This document shows, piece after piece, positions 1 through 4,999 of a DNA stretch of 5,326 nt (positions are counted from its first letter, which is position 1; every line of letters starts with the position of its first letter). Location: contig JAADCY010000069.1 in assembly GCA_013154205.1 (NCBI GenBank), forward strand, positions 1 through 5,326, in the 5' to 3' direction. A program made the translations under genes and the position numbers. Under the pieces are notes generated by a model, which had not been told where the DNA came from, made no database searches, and worked only from the letters and a program-made list of their open reading frames with translations. The DNA comes from Thermoproteota archaeon (GTDB taxonomy: Archaea; Thermoproteota; Thermoprotei_A; Sulfolobales; Desulfurococcaceae).

Positions 1-14
1 AGTTAATCACACAA

Positions 15-25
15 GTTTTATTTTT
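15..25 (+). promoter_or_regulatory. Probable TATA box for the coiled-coil gene
   Basis: A T-rich stretch (GTTTTATTTTT) lies about 35-45 bp before the ATG at 60. An archaeal TATA box here would place transcription start near position 46, giving a leader of about 14 nt that just includes the AGGTGG ribosome site at 48-53. The match to a crenarchaeal TATA consensus is only fair, and the window begins too close to exclude a promoter further upstream. Confidence 0.4.
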
Positions 26-59
26 CACGAGACACAACTATTCTTTCAGGTGGAATATC

Positions 60-479
60 ATGTCTGCAGTAGTAAAGGAGTTCAGCTCCTTTGGAGATTT
101 ATTAAAGTCAATAGACAATGAGCTAGCAGCTCTCCGTCAGCAACTGGGCGAGTATTTGAGAAGACTCGAAGACATTAGAGCCAAGAGTGAACAGGAAAGA
201 AAGCTGAAAGAACTCCTAAAGAACCTAACAGGAGAAGAACCCAGTGGTAAAGGTAAGGTAGTCGATCTTAAGGAGTGTAAACTGATCATCAACCCAGATG
301 CGGAGCAAGAAGCTAGTGTAATGGAAGAGCTAATAGACAGGATTAACAAGGCCATACAGAACTTACAGAGTATAAGGAAAGCATTAGAGCCATTATCGGG
401 AGTAGAAGTTGAAGCCAAGATAATAGTGATATACAAAGAAGGCGTGCCAACAACGATTATGCTAAAGCTAGCATCCTAA
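60..479 (+). CDS. Small coiled-coil protein of unknown function
   Basis: A 139-residue soluble protein that I do not recognise. The ATG at 60 follows AGGTGG (48-53) with a 6-nt gap, which supports this start, and the gene ends in tandem stops (TAA TAA, 477-482). Residues 14-57 are a charged, leucine-spaced helix likely to form a coiled coil (LLKSIDNELAALRQQL, then RRLEDIRAKSEQERKLK). A glycine/lysine-rich turn (60-67) leads to a short strand (KECKLIINP, 71-79), a second amphipathic helix (83-110), and a C-terminal strand pair (VEVEAKIIVIYKEG, then TTIMLKL). This helix-strand-helix-strand pattern loosely resembles prefoldin-like or other small oligomeric coiled-coil proteins, but no diagnostic motif is present. 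There is no signal peptide or membrane segment. It stands alone: the next gene, ppa, has its own promoter 80 bp downstream. That it is a real gene is well supported; its function is unknown. Confidence 0.8.
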   Translation: MSAVVKEFSSFGDLLKSIDNELAALRQQLGEYLRRLEDIRAKSEQERKLKELLKNLTGEEPSGKGKVVDLKECKLIINPDAEQEASVMEELIDRINKAIQNLQSIRKALEPLSGVEVEAKIIVIYKEGVPTTIMLKLAS

Positions 480-560
480 TAAGAGGATTAAAAACACCGA
501 TATACTGGAGAAATCTGTAATCAAAGATTTTGTAATTCTTTAAGGAATTCTCAGCAATTA

Positions 561-568
561 TTTAAATT
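561..568 (+). promoter_or_regulatory. TATA box of the ppa promoter
   Basis: TTTAAATT within an AT-rich stretch (558-568) is a good archaeal TATA element. Transcription would start about 26 bp downstream, near 590, just ahead of the AAGGTGA ribosome site, giving a leader of only 10-15 nt. It lies in the 123-bp gap after the coiled-coil gene, which otherwise holds only a T-rich stretch near 527-541 that could end upstream transcripts. Confidence 0.6.
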
Positions 569-590
569 CGCTTTTCTTAATACTTCTAAG

Positions 591-597
591 AAGGTGA
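591..597 (+). promoter_or_regulatory. Ribosome binding site that fixes the ppa start
   Basis: AAGGTGA complements the archaeal 16S rRNA 3' end (UCACCU) and lies 5 nt before the ATG at 603. The GTG at 594, which would extend the protein by three residues, is part of this ribosome site, so it is very unlikely to be the start codon. Confidence 0.75.
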
Positions 598-602
598 CCA
601 TT

Positions 603-1136
603 ATGATTCTGGACAAGCTAGGACCAGGTAAAAAAGCACCTGAAGAAGTAAACGTGTTCATAGAGATCCCCATGGGTAGCAGCGTCAAATACGAGCTAGA
701 CAAGGAAACAGGTCTTGTGAAAGTCGATAGGATCTTATTCACTGCTATGTATTATCCATTTAACTATGGCTTTGTACCGGGAACGCTCGAAGAAGATGGA
801 GACCCTGTCGACATACTCGTGATAGGCAATACACCTCTACATCCCGGAGTAATCCTAAAGGCGAGACCTATCGGTGTCCTTCTAACAGAAGATGAAAAAG
901 GCAAAGATGCCAAGATAGTCGCTGTACCGGTTTCGAAGATCGATCCTACCTGGGATAATGTCAAAGACATTAATGATCTCCCACAAATAATAAGGGATAA
1001 AATCGCCCACTTCTTTGAGCATTATAAAGAGCTTGAGAAAGGTAAATGGGTAAAAGTAATCGGTTGGGATGGAAGAGAGGCCGCGCTGAAAAGAATTGAG
1101 GAAGCCATAAAGCGGTATAATGAGAGCAAAAAGTGA
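603..1136 (+). CDS. ppa: Family I soluble inorganic pyrophosphatase
   Basis: Cytoplasmic Mg2+-dependent enzyme that hydrolyses pyrophosphate to two phosphates, pulling nucleotide, tRNA-charging and lipid-activation reactions forward. Starting at ATG 603 the protein has 177 residues, typical of archaeal and bacterial family I enzymes. The PROSITE-type signature DGDPVDI occupies residues 65-71. Nearly every active-site residue known from E. coli PPase is present at nearly the same number: E21, K29, E31, R43, Y51, Y55, D65, D67, D70, D97, D102, K104, Y141, K142. The block HFFEHYKELEKGKWVKV (136-152) is almost identical to the E. coli protein. This alignment and the ribosome site at 591-597 both support ATG 603 over the GTG at 594. 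No residue is missing, so the enzyme should be active. It heads a probable two-gene transcript with the membrane protein that starts 7 nt after its stop codon. Confidence 0.97.
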   Translation: MILDKLGPGKKAPEEVNVFIEIPMGSSVKYELDKETGLVKVDRILFTAMYYPFNYGFVPGTLEEDGDPVDILVIGNTPLHPGVILKARPIGVLLTEDEKGKDAKIVAVPVSKIDPTWDNVKDINDLPQIIRDKIAHFFEHYKELEKGKWVKVIGWDGREAALKRIEEAIKRYNESKK

Positions 1137-1138
1137 TC
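1133..1138 (+). promoter_or_regulatory. Ribosome site overlapping the ppa stop codon
   Basis: GTGATC matches the archaeal anti-Shine-Dalgarno sequence and includes the TGA stop of ppa (1134-1136). It lies 5 nt before ATG 1144, favouring that start over the upstream in-frame ATG at 1120, which sits inside ppa with no comparable ribosome site. The arrangement suggests translational coupling with ppa. Confidence 0.55.
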
Positions 1139-1143
1139 AGCAC

Positions 1144-1803
1144 ATGTTCTCTAGAAACATAGTATTAGTAATTTTTCTTCTCGCTCTGACAATACTCCCC
1201 ATGTATTTACCATTAGCTTTTAGCTCTTCATACACTTATACGGGCGCTCTCTACTATATCGTCCAGATAAGCATAAGATCTAGTAATGGATTATCTGTTC
1301 CAATAGAATGCGTTGTCAAGGTAAATGTTGTTAACAACGAGATCCGTTCAGCGGAGATAATTAGCGTTAATTATCTATCATCATTTAATCTGCCACCCGA
1401 TATTGTGAAAATTATAGAATACAGTCTGAAATACTGGTTGAACAATATTGTACTATTTAGTAATCAACGTTCAGGGACAGAGACTTATGTTAGTATTGAG
1501 GGTAAGATCGTAAAAGCCTATGTTGTAAACCATGAAGGGTTCACCGAGTATAGAGAAGCTAATACGGGGTTTTACATAGGAGGAGTAATAAACAACATCG
1601 TCTACAAGAGCTCCACTGGCTCCTATAGCATAGATCTCATGGCTTATCTCTACAAGCTTAGTCCTGACACACTATTAAAGTATTTCGCGATAATTGAGCC
1701 GCCCAGGGAAAAAGTCATATTATTCGGGACTATTCTACTCCTGATAATTCTAGGAGGAGTTATTCATACGTTTTATAAATGGAGAGACTATAGGCTCACA
1801 TAA
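1144..1803 (+). CDS. Exported, C-terminally anchored membrane protein, unknown function
   Basis: A 219-residue protein when started at ATG 1144. This start gives a clean signal peptide (MFSRNIVLVIFLLALTI, ending near the FSSSY sequence around residues 26-30) and has the better ribosome site. An in-frame ATG at 1120 would add eight polar residues and overlap ppa. After the signal come about 160 residues rich in beta-type sequence (residues 30-185: alternating I/V/Y/S/N, no cysteine pair, a few possible N-glycosylation sites such as N-R-S or N-N-x). A hydrophobic segment (VILFGTILLLIILGGVIHTF, 191-210) and a short basic tail (KWRDYR) follow. The expected topology is a type I membrane protein: body outside the cell, C-terminal anchor, basic tail in the cytoplasm. 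I recognise no family. It probably shares the ppa transcript, but no functional link to pyrophosphate is visible. Confidence 0.8.
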   Translation: MFSRNIVLVIFLLALTILPMYLPLAFSSSYTYTGALYYIVQISIRSSNGLSVPIECVVKVNVVNNEIRSAEIISVNYLSSFNLPPDIVKIIEYSLKYWLNNIVLFSNQRSGTETYVSIEGKIVKAYVVNHEGFTEYREANTGFYIGGVINNIVYKSSTGSYSIDLMAYLYKLSPDTLLKYFAIIEPPREKVILFGTILLLIILGGVIHTFYKWRDYRLT

Positions 1804-1809
1804 ACACCA

Positions 1810-1827
1810 TAAAACACTAGTGTTTTA
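1810..1827. repeat. 18-bp perfect palindrome between convergent genes
   Basis: TAAAACACTAGTGTTTTA is a perfect inverted repeat with no spacer, 6 bp after the stop of the membrane-protein gene. It is AT-rich at both ends with CACTAGTG at its centre. Lying between converging transcription units, it could be a bidirectional termination signal (T-run on each strand) or a site for a symmetric DNA-binding protein. With no loop, a transcribed hairpin would have to open its central pairs. Confidence 0.6.
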
Positions 1828-1831
1828 ATGT

Positions 1832-1889
1832 TCAGAACGGCTCTTCTTCATCATCTTCTAGATCAATCAGATTCGCAGGCGTTCTACAT
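1832..1889 (-). ncRNA. Weak candidate C/D box guide RNA
   Basis: Read on the minus strand: a degenerate C-like box ATGTAGA (1889-1883), 12 nt, CTGA (1870-1867), a 12-nt spacer, a perfect C' box ATGATGA (1854-1848), 12 nt, and CTGA (1835-1832). Both possible guides are 12 nt long, as in archaeal sRNAs, and an AT-rich element (about 1927-1917) sits where a TATA box for such an RNA would be. Against it: the first box breaks the UGAUGA core, and the D'-C' spacer is longer than usual. The same stretch also happens to be open in one frame. Confidence 0.22.
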
Positions 1890-1922
1890 CCAATATAAAG
1901 GATTTTGTAACGGGGGAAATAA

Positions 1923-3083
1923 TTATTGTTTTCCTAGAAGCATGTAGTAGACTAGTCTAGTATAAGCAGATATTTCTTTATGAAAACGTGTTCTATCGAA
2001 GAATAATGAGCGTTTATGGCCGTTAAGGCTGAGCTTATACCATAATTCGTCATTCATTATAACTTGTTTAATCTTCTCCTTAAGATCGCGAGGACCTTTA
2101 TAAGATAACCCTATATCTGTATTCCTAGAAAGTATATCGGTCCAAGAACCACTATTGATAGGTACAATTACTGGGGTGCCAGCAGCCATGGCTTCTACAA
2201 TACTTATCCCGAAATGTTCTCTCTCGGTAGGATGAACATAGAGCATTGCTTTCCGATACAACTCTATGAGTTCTTCTCTTGAAGGATTAACCTTGATATC
2301 GAGATAGTCTTTGACACCGTATTTCTCAGCATATTCAACAAGTCTTTTCATAACGATCTTACTGTATTTCCCTATAGCACCGGCTAGTACTACCCTATAG
2401 TCTCTCAGACCTAGCTGTTTCAGTATTTTGGCAACAAGGATTGCCTTTTCGGGCTGTTTCTCATAGGATATTCTGGAAACCATTAGAACATATTTTTCTC
2501 TTTCTTCTCTAGGTAATGGTTTATCTTTTAAACCACTTAGATTGACCGGAGGATACACAATGACTGGTCTTCTGAAGAGCATTTTCTCTACTAGCATAGC
2601 CGTGAAGCTCGAGTTGGCCAGTATTAGCTTGACTCTCTTCAGACTGATCGGTGTGACGAGTCTGTTGAAGAAGGAATAGATATAACCACTTATTTTTAGA
2701 AGACCACGTATTCCCGAGTAATAAATATCTGTTCTCAAACTACTCGGGAAATGGAAATATATGATATCAGCTAATCCACTCAGTACATCACCGCTTGTAT
2801 TAAATATTATATCGGGATCACTATAATCTCCTAATCCAAACCTGAGATCATCTAATGGTATACCATAGAATCGGGCTAACTGTGCAAGCTTATATGGGCC
2901 ATCAAGCGTTAATCCGTGAAGATAAACTCTGAACCCGTTCTTCGATAGTGCGATGGCTGTTTCTAGCGCAGTATATTCAGCACCACCCATACCCATTAAC
3001 ATGTATCCGGTCATGTGATGTCTTACTAGAACCACTGGTTTTGAGCGCAAGGCGAGCACCACTATATTATTCAAACATGTCAT
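1923..3083 (-). CDS. GT4-family glycosyltransferase, Alg11-like
   Basis: A retaining GT-B glycosyltransferase of 386 residues, expected to move a sugar from a nucleotide-sugar donor to a lipid-linked or glycan acceptor on the cytoplasmic face of the membrane. The N-terminal half carries the glycine-rich acceptor-side loop (MGMGGAEYTALETAIALSKNG, residues 30-50) and the domain-border sequence LANSSFTAMLVEK (155-167). The C-terminal half carries VSRISYEKQPEKAI (202-215) and the donor-site E-x7-E motif, E289 to E297, in TEREHFGISIVEAMAAGTP. The E-H-F-G-I-x-x-V-E-x-M-A-A-G form and the NSG that follows are close to eukaryotic Alg11 and its archaeal relatives, suggesting mannosyl transfer in N-glycan or glycolipid assembly; the substrate cannot be proven from sequence. 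I chose ATG 3083, preceded by a modest AGGGT site; TTG at 3086 is adjacent. The start overlaps the nuclease gene by 17 nt, so the two are cotranscribed. There is no signal peptide. Confidence 0.88.
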   Translation of the reverse strand: MTCLNNIVVLALRSKPVVLVRHHMTGYMLMGMGGAEYTALETAIALSKNGFRVYLHGLTLDGPYKLAQLARFYGIPLDDLRFGLGDYSDPDIIFNTSGDVLSGLADIIYFHFPSSLRTDIYYSGIRGLLKISGYIYSFFNRLVTPISLKRVKLILANSSFTAMLVEKMLFRRPVIVYPPVNLSGLKDKPLPREEREKYVLMVSRISYEKQPEKAILVAKILKQLGLRDYRVVLAGAIGKYSKIVMKRLVEYAEKYGVKDYLDIKVNPSREELIELYRKAMLYVHPTEREHFGISIVEAMAAGTPVIVPINSGSWTDILSRNTDIGLSYKGPRDLKEKIKQVIMNDELWYKLSLNGHKRSLFFDRTRFHKEISAYTRLVYYMLLGKQ

Positions 3084-4128
3084 CAACTACCCTGGGGCCT
3101 GGAAGGACTATTGTTCTAAATCCTTTCCTTTTTAGCTCCGCTGCGAGCTTGTACGGTTCTCCCTGTCTGCCAGCCTCCACCACTACTAGTTTCGGCTTTG
3201 CCTGATCAACATATTCTACTAGCTCGTCGAAGTCGGCGTGATCGCTTAGTGCAACTAACCAGCTGTAGGGATCAAGTTTTTTGATGGGATCATTGAACTC
3301 CCATCCACTCAGTATTATATGGTATTGCTCCCCGTTAAGCTTCCTATATTTTGCTCTTGACATATGCTGGAACATTATGTATCTACCGCTGTTTTTGATC
3401 ATATATCCCTTATTGGTTCTTAAGCTATAGTACTCGCCTATATTGTAGCCATGCTTTTCCGCGATACGCGTGACCCTGTATATCCTTTCAGGCATTATGA
3501 ATGGCTCTGTTATACCGTATTTCCGTAGTATTCTCATGGCTTCCTGGAGTTTGCCGTGATAACCATATATTACGACAGGGCCTTTACGGAGTAGGTCGAG
3601 TACTTGATCCACAAATAATTCTTCTATATCATCTTTAAATGGGCGTCTATACCTGGGATCACCATATGTCGACTCTATTACGAGTACGTCTAGATCACTC
3701 ATTATCTCTGTACCATCACCCAGCTTGAAGTCCCCGGTGTATCCTATCCTATAATTGTCTGTCTCGACGAGTACTTGGCAAGCACCTATAATGTGCTGCG
3801 AAGGAACAAGTCTTATTCTTTCATTCATAAACTCTACATCTCTATTGTATGGTAATGGTACAGCCTTGTTCTTGAAGATCGATCTGTATCTTCCACGCAC
3901 ATATCCAAGCTCTAATAGTAAGTCTATAGTTGCCTGTGTCGCGACGATCGCTGATGCATGGATAATGCTCTCGTTTAGCCCCACTATGTGGTCGTAGTGG
4001 GCGTGAGTTATTACTCTAACAAGTCTTTTACCGAAACCGTCTACCTCATAGATTTTTCCGAGAAGAACAGCGCCGCTATCTAGTACATCAACATATTTTA
4101 GCAGTGCCGATAGCTGTGCCAATTCCAT
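3067..4128 (-). CDS. MBL-fold nuclease of the CPSF/SNM1-like (COG1236) group
   Basis: A 353-residue metallo-beta-lactamase-fold enzyme, predicted to be a two-metal nuclease in the cytoplasm. Metal-binding motifs are in order: T-H-A-H-Y-D-H (H42, H44, D46, H47), SQHIIGACQ (H112), YTGDF (D133). The beta-CASP-type features follow: IESTYGDP (motif A acidic residue E152), an inserted cap region (about 160-270), and LSDHADFDEL (D296, H297; motif B). Where RNA-cleaving members have a motif C histidine (VHG), this protein has LVVVEAG (314-320). By analogy with SNM1/Artemis-type enzymes this points to DNA rather than RNA as substrate, which is an inference. The length suits archaeal COG1236 exonuclease-like proteins and lacks the KH domains of archaeal CPSF. 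The ATG at 4128 has only a GGTG 2 nt away (too close for a ribosome site), but a TATA box 32 bp upstream suggests a leaderless message. The 3' end overlaps the glycosyltransferase. Confidence 0.88.
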   Translation of the reverse strand: MELAQLSALLKYVDVLDSGAVLLGKIYEVDGFGKRLVRVITHAHYDHIVGLNESIIHASAIVATQATIDLLLELGYVRGRYRSIFKNKAVPLPYNRDVEFMNERIRLVPSQHIIGACQVLVETDNYRIGYTGDFKLGDGTEIMSDLDVLVIESTYGDPRYRRPFKDDIEELFVDQVLDLLRKGPVVIYGYHGKLQEAMRILRKYGITEPFIMPERIYRVTRIAEKHGYNIGEYYSLRTNKGYMIKNSGRYIMFQHMSRAKYRKLNGEQYHIILSGWEFNDPIKKLDPYSWLVALSDHADFDELVEYVDQAKPKLVVVEAGRQGEPYKLAAELKRKGFRTIVLPGPRVVDDMFE

Positions 4129-4152
4129 TACACCGATTTATCTCTAGAGCTG

Positions 4153-4160
4153 AACATATA
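4153..4160 (-). promoter_or_regulatory. TATA box of the nuclease gene (leaderless promoter)
   Basis: On the minus strand TATATGTT begins 32 bp before the ATG at 4128, the distance at which an archaeal TATA box would start transcription at or within 1-3 nt of that ATG. It lies in the 36-bp gap after the RHH gene and shares the nonamer CCACTATAT (4164-4156) with the divergent promoter at 4916-4924. The nuclease-glycosyltransferase pair can thus be expressed apart from the RHH gene. Confidence 0.5.
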
Positions 4161-4164
4161 GTGG

Positions 4165-4881
4165 TTAGGCGATAAGACTCTTATCCACCGGCCGCCATTT
4201 CTGCTGGCTCGAATCATAGTATATTAGTCCGCTTCGTTTGAGTCTTTGAAATATCTCGAATCCTATGGGATCCAGTATCTTTTTGATCTCCTCATCAATA
4301 TTTGTGCTGATCTCATCGAATATCTTACGTCTAAGCTCGTCCCAATAATCCCTGTCAACAGCGACTCTTTCGCCGTCAAGAACAATTATTTTAGCGCCTT
4401 CTCTCTCCAGGTATTTGAAGAAACTATCCCTGTTCTTAAGACCTCTCAGGTTGCTTTCGAACAAGACTTTTTCTTCCCTTAGTCTTTCAATACCCGATTT
4501 TCTCTGTCTACGTGCTTGCTGTCTCTGGGGTTGATAGTACTGGTATCTAACTGGTTGCTTCGGTATTTGCCCTTGCAGCTCGCTCAGTCTTGTCTCTATA
4601 TTTTCTATTCTCTCAACTAGTTCGGCGTATTTTCTTCTGAGGTCTTCTATTATCGACATATATTGGTTTATTACGTCCTGTGCTATTCTGGTAACAATTG
4701 ATTTCAGTTTGTCCTTATCTAATGATAATGGCTTACTAGTCTTGCCGAGCGCCGATAATACTAGTTCTCTTACATAATCAGACAACAGATCATATCCTTC
4801 CTCGGACGCTTTTGTCTTTAAAACTTCAAAGGTCTCTTCATCAACGGTGAACGCTACTACTCTGCGCTTCTTTGAAGACGT
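4165..4881 (-). CDS. Ribbon-helix-helix/coiled-coil protein with apparent ACG start
   Basis: A probable DNA-binding protein of 238 residues if initiated at ACG 4881. Residues 4-45 (KKRRVVAFTVDEETFEVL, then KASEEGYDLLSDYVRELVLSAL) have the pattern of a ribbon-helix-helix domain: basic N-terminus, one strand VVAFTV, two helices. RHH proteins act as dimers inserting the strand into the major groove. A coiled coil follows (about 70-104, IIEDLRRKYAELVERIENIETRL), then a Q/R/Y-rich linker (105-131) and a mixed helical C-terminal domain (132-238) ending GLIYYDSSQQKWRPV, possibly winged-helix-like; I do not recognise it. The frame has no ATG, GTG or TTG between the upstream stop (4962) and TTG 4785, and that TTG would delete most of the RHH domain. 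ACG 4881 lies 4 nt after GGTGA in GGAGGGTGAT, exactly where a start is expected. The gene is real; its start is abnormal. It is followed by the nuclease gene on the same strand. Confidence 0.72.
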   Translation of the reverse strand, partial: TSSKKRRVVAFTVDEETFEVLKTKASEEGYDLLSDYVRELVLSALGKTSKPLSLDKDKLKSIVTRIAQDVINQYMSIIEDLRRKYAELVERIENIETRLSELQGQIPKQPVRYQYYQPQRQQARRQRKSGIERLREEKVLFESNLRGLKNRDSFFKYLEREGAKIIVLDGERVAVDRDYWDELRRKIFDEISTNIDEEIKKILDPIGFEIFQRLKRSGLIYYDSSQQKWRPVDKSLIA

Positions 4882-4884
4882 AGT

Positions 4885-4896
4885 ATCACCCTCCTC
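4885..4896 (-). promoter_or_regulatory. Strong ribosome binding site of the RHH gene
   Basis: GAGGAGGGTGAT on the minus strand is one of the best matches in the window to the archaeal anti-Shine-Dalgarno sequence. The only in-frame codon at proper spacing is ACG (4881-4879). It argues that translation begins here and not at TTG 4785, which has no comparable site before it. Confidence 0.65.
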
Positions 4897-4917
4897 TATG
4901 AATAAATCATATAGCCC

Positions 4918-4932
4918 ACTATATTTGATAGT
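4918..4932. promoter_or_regulatory. Divergent TATA region with interrupted palindrome
   Basis: TATATTTG (4920-4927, plus strand) reads CAAATATA on the minus strand, so the same bases can serve as TATA box in both directions. Plus-strand transcription would start near 4949, at the candidate C box; minus-strand transcription near 4897, just before the RHH ribosome site. The element is framed by ACTAT-N5-ATAGT (4918-4922 and 4928-4932), a symmetric site of the kind an RHH dimer could bind, so autoregulation is possible but unproven. Confidence 0.45.
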
Positions 4933-4947
4933 TTGGCAGGAGAGACG

Positions 4948-4999
4948 ATGATGAAGCCCCTACTCGTTGAACAGTGATAGGGTCCTCCGTAAAAGCTGA
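4948..4999 (+). ncRNA. Candidate C/D box sRNA (2'-O-methylation guide)
   Basis: Archaeal C/D box sRNAs bind L7Ae, Nop5 and fibrillarin and direct 2'-O-methylation of rRNA or tRNA. The elements are in the expected order: C box ATGATGA (4948-4954, perfect), 12-nt guide (4955-4966), D' box TTGA (4967-4970, one change from CTGA), 3-nt spacer, C' box GTGATAG (4974-4980, relaxed), 15-nt guide (4981-4995), D box CTGA (4996-4999, perfect). The length of 52 nt is typical. A TATA-like box at 4920-4927 would start transcription at the C box. By the D-plus-five rule the targets would be CGAG(U)AGGGGCU and CUUU(U)ACGGAGGACC, methylated at the bracketed U; I cannot confirm these in rRNA or tRNA. Weak points are the lack of a clear terminal stem and the D' and C' deviations. 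It ends directly before the ribosome site of the hydrolase gene, so it could alternatively be plain 5' leader. Confidence 0.42.

Noticed and set aside
1..59. Possible 3' end of a gene entering from the left.
   Set aside because: No convincing coding frame can be judged in so few bases; it reads better as promoter and leader of the gene at 60.
534..549. Short inverted repeat AATTC-N6-GAATT upstream of ppa, considered as terminator or operator.
   Set aside because: Only 5 bp of AT-rich stem, expected by chance in this composition.
594..596. GTG as the ppa start, adding three residues.
   Set aside because: The GTG is part of the AAGGTGA ribosome site; ATG 603 has correct spacing and puts the active-site residues at almost exactly the E. 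coli positions.
1120..1143. ATG 1120 as the membrane-protein start, overlapping ppa by 17 nt.
   Set aside because: It has no good ribosome site and would add eight polar residues before an otherwise standard signal peptide; ATG 1144 has GTGATC 5 nt upstream.
1832..1933. A 33-codon minus-strand open stretch ending in an acidic tail (LIDLEDDEEEPF), possibly a small protein or the remnant of one.
   Set aside because: It has no ATG, GTG or TTG start, overlaps the glycosyltransferase 3' end, and the acidic run comes from the same repeated GATGATGAAGAAGAG bases that form the C-box-like element. A gene remnant cannot be fully excluded.
2948..3205. Plus-strand open frame of 85 codons opposite the glycosyltransferase/nuclease junction, considered as an antisense gene.
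   Set aside because: It lies antisense to two genes with strong conserved motifs, has no ribosome site, and its product shows no recognisable domain. The other antisense open stretches in the window fail for the same reasons.
4948..4977. Nine-codon upstream frame (MMKPLLVEQ) in the leader of the hydrolase gene.
   Set aside because: It has no ribosome site at useful spacing, and its tandem ATGs coincide with the C box of the candidate sRNA; chance is the simpler explanation.
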